From: Penicillium oxalicum | Lineage: Eukaryota; Ascomycota; Eurotiomycetes; Eurotiales; Aspergillaceae | Direction: 5' to 3' | Assembly: GCF_001723175.1 (NCBI RefSeq) | Contig: NC_064656.1 | Coordinates: 1,240,001-1,304,000, forward strand | Length of the DNA: 64,000 nucleotides | Shown: piece by piece, positions 58,063 through 64,000 of the stretch | How the letters are laid out: each line of letters begins with the position of its first letter | How positions within the stretch are numbered: position 1 is the first letter of the stretch | Made by a program: the position numbers and the translations under genes | Notes under the pieces: generated by a model | The model's input: only the letters and a program-made list of their open reading frames with translations | What the model was told of the DNA's origin: nothing | Database searches by the model: none

Positions 58063-60967
58063 ATGGGGAAGCTTGACGAAGGTGAGGTCCCAGAGACCGT
58101 ACCACTAAACCGACCGCGGTTGGGCTCTACCGCATCTCACTCGTCCTCGGACTCGGGGCTCTCGATCGCCTCCGCAGCCTTTATCGATGCTCACAAGGGC
58201 GAGTTCGCGGCCGCCGGTGGAGAGGATCAACGATACCGAGATCTGGAAGATGGCGCTGAACCGGAAAGCGATGAGCCCTTCCTGCACTCGGCCACGACAA
58301 AGACGAGAGCAGTCTCTGGTCGTCGCTGGTGTTTATTGGGTCTTCTCGTCTGCGTGGTGATGGCCAGCGGCTGGATCGTTGCGTTTGTCGCCTTTCTCGT
58401 CCAGGGACGCAATCCAGCAGCGGCGGTATCCTCGCATTCTCAGATCGAAGTGCACGAGCCGGACTCTGCCACGGGGGGTACCAGCTATGGAAAGCCCGTG
58501 ACGCTGAAACAAGTGCTTATGGGCCAGTGGTTGCCCCAGTCGCATGCAATTGCGTGGACGGCCGGACCAAACGGCGAAGACGGACTCTTGATCGAGCAAG
58601 GTGAAGACAAAGATGGGTATTTGCGGATTGAAGATATCCGGGACCGCAAAGATGGATCTGACGGCTCGAATGCGAAAGTACTGATGAAGACTTCGAGATT
58701 CCTGGTCGGCACTACCCCCGTCACTGCGTCTCGGATCTGGGTGAGCCCGAACCATGAGAAGGTCCTCGTCCTGTCTGACTATAAGTCGAATTGGCGACAC
58801 TCGTACTATGGAAATTATTGGATCTTCGACGTGGCAACTCAGACCGCCGAGGCCTTGGATCCAGAAAACCACACCGGTCGCATTCAGTTGGCTTGGTGGT
58901 CTCCGGAATCGGATGCGGTCGTCTTTGTCTGGGAGAACAACGTCTACTTGCGCAAACTCTCATCTGCCAAGGCCATTCCAATCACCACAGACGGCGGCAA
59001 GGATGTGTTCAACGGCGTGCCAGATTGGGTATATGAAGAAGAGGTTTTGTCAGGTAATGGGGCAACGTGGTGGTCCCTGGACGGCAAATTCATTGCCATG
59101 CTGCGTACCAACGAGACAGACGTCCCCGAGTATCCCGTGCAGTACTTCCTTCATCGTCCCTCTGGCACGAGTCCTCCAGCCGGTCTGGAGAACTATCCTG
59201 AAGTCCGACAAATCAAGTATCCCAAGGCCGGTGCCCCCAACCCGATCGTCAATCTTCGATTTTACGACGTCGAAAAGGACGAGCTGTTCACGATCGTGAT
59301 GCCGGAAGACTTCGTGGACAACGATCGGATTATTATTGAGGTTGTCTGGGCCCCCGGAAACAAGGTGTTGATCCGTGAGACAAACCGCGAGAGCGATGTT
59401 GTGAAAATATTTTTAGTGGATGCTCAATCTCGGAGTGCGAAACTTGTTCGGTCGACAGATATTGCGGCCCTGGATGGTGGCTGGGTCGAGCCCTCACAGT
59501 CCACTTGGGTCATTCCAGCTGATCCTGAAAATGGCCGACCAGATCCTGGATATGTCGACACCGTCGTCCACGATGGTTTCGACCACCTGGCATACTTCTC
59601 CCCCCTGGATAGTTCAGAGCCTGTAATGCTCACTTCCGGGCACTGGGAGGTGGTTCAAGCCCCCACCTCCGTTGATCTGAAGAAAGGTCTGGTCTACTTT
59701 GTCGGCACCAAAGAAGGACCAACCCAGCGACACGTGTATCAAATCAAGCTTGATGGCTCCGATCTCCGTGCTCTGACCGACACCTCTAAGCCTGGATATT
59801 ATGATGTCTCATTTTCAGATGGCGCCGGATATGCCCTTTTAAGCTACAAGGGGCCTGCGGTGCCCTGGCAAGCCGTAGTCAGCACCGGCGACAACAAAAT
59901 GACCAAGGAAATCATCATCGAAGAAAACAAGGAGCTCACTCAACAAGTTAAAGACTTTGCTCTCCCAGCGGAGGTCTACAGCACTGTCACAATCGACGGG
60001 TTTGAACTTCAAGTGGTCGAACGCCGCCCTCCACATTTCAACCCCAAGAAGAAATACCCCGTGCTGTTCCACTTATATGGCGGACCCGGATCTCAGACGG
60101 TAGACCGCAAGTTCACCGTCGATTTCCAGGCCTACGTCGCCTCCAGCTTGGGTTATATCGTGGTCACGGTCGACGGACGTGGAACCGGCTTTATCGGTCG
60201 CAAGGCCCGATGCATTGTTCGCGACAACCTTGGCTACTACGAGGCTCGCGACCAGATCGAGACTGCAAAGATCTGGAGAAAGAAGCCCTACGTGGATGAG
60301 ACTCGTTTGGCAATCTGGGGATGGAGCTTCGGTGGCTTCATGACCTTGAAGGTACTTGAACAAGACGCCGGAGAAACCTTCCAATATGGCATGGCTGTGG
60401 CGCCAGTGACAGACTGGAGATATTACGGTAAGCCACGCAATGACTCGCGAGACTTTGTGACATTGCCTTTGCTGTTTCTATTACTAACCATATAATACTT
60501 CCCATTTAGACTCCATCTATACCGAGCGCTACATGCACAAGCCCCAGAATAACCCCGAAGGATATAGCAATTCCACAATCAGCGATATCACAGCCCTAGG
60601 CGAGAATACTCGGTTCCTCATCATGCATGGAGTGGCGGACGATAACGTTCACTACCAGAACACGCTTACATTGCTCGACCGAATGAATCTACAGAATATT
60701 GACAACTGGGATATGGTGATGTTCCCCGATTCTGACCACAGCATCTACTTCCACAATGCGCATACCGTCGTATATGAACGTAAGCACGCCTTCCTTGGAC
60801 ACCAGAAACAAGAACTCTGAACTAAAGTGTAATATCTAGGCTTGTCAAGCTGGCTCATCAACGCATTCAACGGCGAATGGCATCGCATTGCCAATCCGAC
60901 CCCGGTGGAGTCATCGTGGAAGCTGGCGAAGCGTGTCTTCTCTCACGCATTCTCTTTTGCGTCATAA
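58063..60967 (+). CDS. dapB: Vacuolar dipeptidyl aminopeptidase (DapB/Ste13/Dap2 type, S9B)
   Basis: Exons 58063-60427, 60510-60779 and 60840-60967, 920 residues, introns in phase. The N-terminal tail of about 95 residues is cytosolic and acidic, with a single signal-anchor ([25 protein letters not shown]), so it is a type II membrane protein. A beta-propeller domain follows (DWVYEEEVL, the conserved Glu-Glu motif region that binds the substrate N-terminus). The alpha/beta-hydrolase domain has the nucleophile in GWSFGGF, the Asp in GVADDNVH and the His in DSDHSIY. It removes X-Pro or X-Ala dipeptides in the vacuole or late Golgi. Intact; the two 3' introns fall in the hydrolase domain. Confidence 0.95.
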
Positions 60968-61298
60968 TTGAATCTCAGCTTGTTCGGCCTTCATCTGGCC
61001 CCCCATAATACAGAATTACGTCACAAAAATACTAAGGGCGAATGTTTCCAGTTGAAAGATGTGGTTATATGATTAACATCGCTATGTGTAATCCCAAAAG
61101 ATGGTGATATGCAGGTAGAAATAAAACGATATCAGAGTCCGGATATGCAGGTATGAGGCCAGCACATGAATGCTTTTTTGGCAGAAAAAAAACAGAGACA
61201 AACCAAGAGGATATAACGCTATGAGAAACAAAATAAGTATAAACAAAACTCCGGCCTGGTAAGAAGTTGGAGGTGGAAGAGAGGTATGTGCAGGGCCA
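60968..61298. other. Convergent 3' intergenic region
   Basis: 331 bp between the ends of the peptidase (+) and the glycosyltransferase (-). No gene seen. Confidence 0.45.
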
Positions 61299-63998
61299 CT
61301 ATTGGATGGAGGCATGGTGAGATCGAAGGAAGTCCTCCCGCATGTTCAGACTGACGTCAGAATTGCGGTACTGCATCAAGTCTTCCCGATGCAGTCCTCG
61401 TACTTGCTCACGGCCAGCCGTTGAGATGGACCGAGCGAAGGATTGAGGCCGTTGCTGTCCTCCAAAGGAGACTCGGAAGTTTTGTGGGGGCACAAGGCCG
61501 GGGGATTGGCGGCCGCTCGAGCTGACATTGGGGAGAAGAGTCTGGCGAGGAGCGAAAACGGGGAGACGCGCGAACGACTCGGTATCTGTGGAGAGAGAGA
61601 GCTGGCTGAGACTGACAGCAGATAGGTTGGATACGCCGCGCGAGTGCGAACGCATGTCCCGCAGAGGGAAATTGGAGACGGAGCTGTAGACGTCGGACAT
61701 ATTGGATGCCGCGGACGAGCGCCAGGAATGAACTGCGCTTCGGGGGATCGTGATGATTTCCTCGTCCACTGTGGTGTTGTTCACGGCAGCTGCAATGTCC
61801 GAAGGCTCAACGGGGTCACCTGCAGCGCGACTGGCCATCATCTTGGCGGACTTGCCAATCCAGAGCATCTGCTCGTGCTCACGCAGGTATCGGTCACCGC
61901 TAAAGGACTTTTGCACGATCTTGCGCGTCATCATTCCCAGTTTGCGACGCTGCTCACTCTTGGTGTACATGCGTCGTGTGATTGCCTCGACTTCTTCCCG
62001 GGTGGGTGCTGAGGTCAAAACAGGGGCAGGCTCGGTGTCATCGCTGTACTTGCTCCATTCTCCAAGCATACCGAGCAAGGAGATTTGAGCCTTGGCCAGC
62101 GCGTGGGCATCGTTGGGGGCGACGACGGCACTGAAGCGCGAGAAGTCATCAGGGTCGCTGAGCACACGCAGGGAGGCACCGACGTCTGTACAGACCACGG
62201 GCGCTCCGGTCAAAGCTGCTTCACCCAGCGCCAGTGGGAGTCCTTCGGACAGAGAGGAGTTCAGGAAGAGCCAGGTGTTCTCCAGCACCTTCATGGGGTC
62301 GGCGGTTCCTCGCAATGTAACGCGTCCACGAAGACCCTTGGAAGCGATGATCTCTTGACACTCTGTGGAGTATGTCGGGGCTTTGTCAATGGCACCGTAA
62401 ATATCGAGATGGTAGTCGTCGAACTTCCATTGGTTGATAATAATATCGGCAGCGAGGAGAGCAATCTTGATATCCTTGGCATACCACACGTGAGACAACA
62501 TTGTCACAGTTGGGCGCTCAGACTTGATCTCTTTGACAGGTGCGAACTTTTGCATGTCGGTGATACCGTTGACAACAGGATCAACCTTGCGACGGAAAGT
62601 ATTGCGGTGCTCGATCGTGCCTTGACAGGTGCCGATCTCTACTTCCCAACCGGGGTTGAAGAAGTCTGCACATGGTAGGATGATATCCGCATGGTGAAGG
62701 GTCAGAGCGGACGTGATACGCATCAGACCAAGAAGGGCGTTTCGGACAAAGGGTGAAAGCTTGCAAAGAGCCGATGACAGACACAGGTTAGTCTCACGCC
62801 ATGCGATGGCGTGATCCCAAATCTGCAGGGTACACTTGCGCTTGATCTTACAGACGACACCGTAAGATGCACTGACACTGTGATGCGACGCTTGGAAGAC
62901 GCCGGGGATCTTGTCTGGCACGGGAATGGAGAAGATGAACAGATAGCGGTACCAAAGCTCCAAAGCAACATCGAGTGTACCCAGAGTAGGGAGTTCAGTG
63001 TCCAGCCATTCCGAAGACGGCGTGGCATTTTGCATCTCCTGAGTGAGCCACAGATCTCGCCAGCTTTGCTTGACCACTTCGCTGTTCCAGACCTGCGACC
63101 AGTGACGTGACTCTTGGAAGTAGGTGTTGAGGTTCACCAGAGCTCGAGTTGCCTGCTGGATGTCGGCCTTGGAGAGATAATTGGCTCGAGCTCCCTTGAC
63201 CAAAGCTGTCAAGATTGGAATAAAGTTCATCTTAATGTCGAACTCGCTGGCCGAGGTGACGTTCTCAACTTCTGCGTCCAGCTTGTTGCTGAACAGGCCG
63301 TGGGTCGGCGTCATGAAGTCCAATCCCCACAAGGGAATGACCTTGAGTGACTGCACGTTTTTCTCGGTCTGATGCTTCGGAACACCAAAGTCGTTTGCAG
63401 ACTCACAGATCATGTGCCATTTGATTGTGCGAAGAGAGTTGATCATGTCTCGTCGACAGGCAGAGACACCACCACCCTCGTTAGGCCAGGTACCGTTGTC
63501 TGCAGCCATGACATGAAGAGTATCTTCGGTGTCTGAGCTGATTTCCCGCGAACGCGTGGTCACGACTGCATCACCTCCAGGGCCAAAGTTGAAGAAGTCA
63601 CTGATCTTGACAGCAAGGGGCGTCCAGCTGGAGATGTTGTTGTCCAGATCCGCACTTGCCATGACTGCGTCAGCACGAAGCTCCATGTACTTTCTCGCGG
63701 CTCGAAGATTTCCCCAGTCACGGCTTCTCCAATACGGTCGGAGAACTTCATCCTTGCGAAGAATGCGGTCATCCATCCAGCGAACGATAATTCCGTCCAA
63801 GTCATTGCGATCTTTCCAAGCCTTCCACATTAGTGAACGAGACCGAGACGTAGAAACAGCAAATCGCTTCTTGTTCCATCCCAGAGCTCTGGTCAAGACA
63901 TTGGAACGCAGACTATCAACGTAGAAGAATGGGTTGTCGCTGGCAAAACTGGTATATGTGGGTTTGGCAAGCACGCCCAGGTAATCGTTCTCGATCAT
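61299..63998 (-). CDS. Large GT4-type glycosyltransferase (DUF3492-like), 3' part
   Basis: The reading frame is open to the window edge (63998), so only the C-terminal 899 residues are visible; the full gene extends beyond. A GT-B fold GT4 catalytic region spans about residues 515-680 of this part: SHVWYAKDIKIALLAADIII, YGAIDK, TLRGTADPMKVLENTWLFLNSS, then SLSEGLPLALGEAALTGAPVV with the E-x7-E signature, and CTDVGASLRVLSD. The last 200 residues are Ser/Arg-rich and probably disordered. The region before the GT domain (VMASADLDNNISSW, VSACRRDMINSLRTIKWHM) resembles the DUF3492 part of large fungal GT4 proteins, which usually carry many membrane segments. Possible role in cell-wall polysaccharide synthesis; not certain. 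Confidence 0.8.
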   Translation of the reverse strand: MIENDYLGVLAKPTYTSFASDNPFFYVDSLRSNVLTRALGWNKKRFAVSTSRSRSLMWKAWKDRNDLDGIIVRWMDDRILRKDEVLRPYWRSRDWGNLRAARKYMELRADAVMASADLDNNISSWTPLAVKISDFFNFGPGGDAVVTTRSREISSDTEDTLHVMAADNGTWPNEGGGVSACRRDMINSLRTIKWHMICESANDFGVPKHQTEKNVQSLKVIPLWGLDFMTPTHGLFSNKLDAEVENVTSASEFDIKMNFIPILTALVKGARANYLSKADIQQATRALVNLNTYFQESRHWSQVWNSEVVKQSWRDLWLTQEMQNATPSSEWLDTELPTLGTLDVALELWYRYLFIFSIPVPDKIPGVFQASHHSVSASYGVVCKIKRKCTLQIWDHAIAWRETNLCLSSALCKLSPFVRNALLGLMRITSALTLHHADIILPCADFFNPGWEVEIGTCQGTIEHRNTFRRKVDPVVNGITDMQKFAPVKEIKSERPTVTMLSHVWYAKDIKIALLAADIIINQWKFDDYHLDIYGAIDKAPTYSTECQEIIASKGLRGRVTLRGTADPMKVLENTWLFLNSSLSEGLPLALGEAALTGAPVVCTDVGASLRVLSDPDDFSRFSAVVAPNDAHALAKAQISLLGMLGEWSKYSDDTEPAPVLTSAPTREEVEAITRRMYTKSEQRRKLGMMTRKIVQKSFSGDRYLREHEQMLWIGKSAKMMASRAAGDPVEPSDIAAAVNNTTVDEEIITIPRSAVHSWRSSAASNMSDVYSSVSNFPLRDMRSHSRGVSNLSAVSLSQLSLSTDTESFARLPVFAPRQTLLPNVSSSGRQSPGLVPPQNFRVSFGGQQRPQSFARSISTAGREQVRGLHREDLMQYRNSDVSLNMREDFLRSHHASIQ

Positions 63999-64000
63999 GG

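Overview
The window is nuclear DNA of a filamentous ascomycete, most likely of the Eurotiales (Aspergillus/Penicillium type). Genes are separated, have short GT-AG introns of about 50-130 bp, and encode typical fungal housekeeping proteins (RanGAP, Cox17, Alg6, a Gar2/nucleolin-like protein, argininosuccinate lyase, succinate dehydrogenase flavoprotein, Rpt1, CCT delta, vacuolar dipeptidyl aminopeptidase). No bacterial operons, CRISPR arrays or rRNA were seen.

Layout. 1-20 kb is a gene-dense core block: an MBL-fold hydrolase, a small secreted Cys protein, a mitochondrial ABC1-type kinase, a SnoaL-like protein, TFIIS, RanGAP, Cox17, Alg6, a nucleolin-like protein and a single-pass membrane protein. 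20-29 kb is an accessory island: an 'invisible' nine-exon terpene synthase on the minus strand (21.7-23.3 kb), a second, divergently oriented terpene synthase that looks broken (24.9-26.4 kb), then a 1.9-kb Fot1/pogo-type DNA transposon with about 50-bp terminal inverted repeats and a heavily C-to-T mutated (RIP-like) transposase. 29-43 kb is gene-poor and holds a hidden three-exon gene for a 113-residue protein, a conserved fungal protein of unknown function and a GNAT-like acetyltransferase. 43-64 kb is again core: argininosuccinate lyase, a mucin-like membrane protein, SDH1, a divergent RPT1/CCT4 pair, a Zn2Cys6 regulator, a DapB-type peptidase and the 3' part of a large GT4 glycosyltransferase gene.

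Two themes stand out. First, a two-gene terpene synthase locus sits next to a RIP-decayed transposon; one copy keeps every active-site motif, the other has an in-frame TGA just before its conserved C-terminal RY element plus an apparent frameshift. Second, at least six places in otherwise conserved genes (hydrolase twice, ABC1 kinase, TFIIS, nucleolin-like, terpene synthase 2) read perfectly if one single base is restored. All have the same polarity (a missing base), which points to sequencing or assembly deletions rather than biology, and would mislead automatic gene models into small false introns. Exon boundaries below were derived by hand from splice signals, phase and family fit; no database search was possible.
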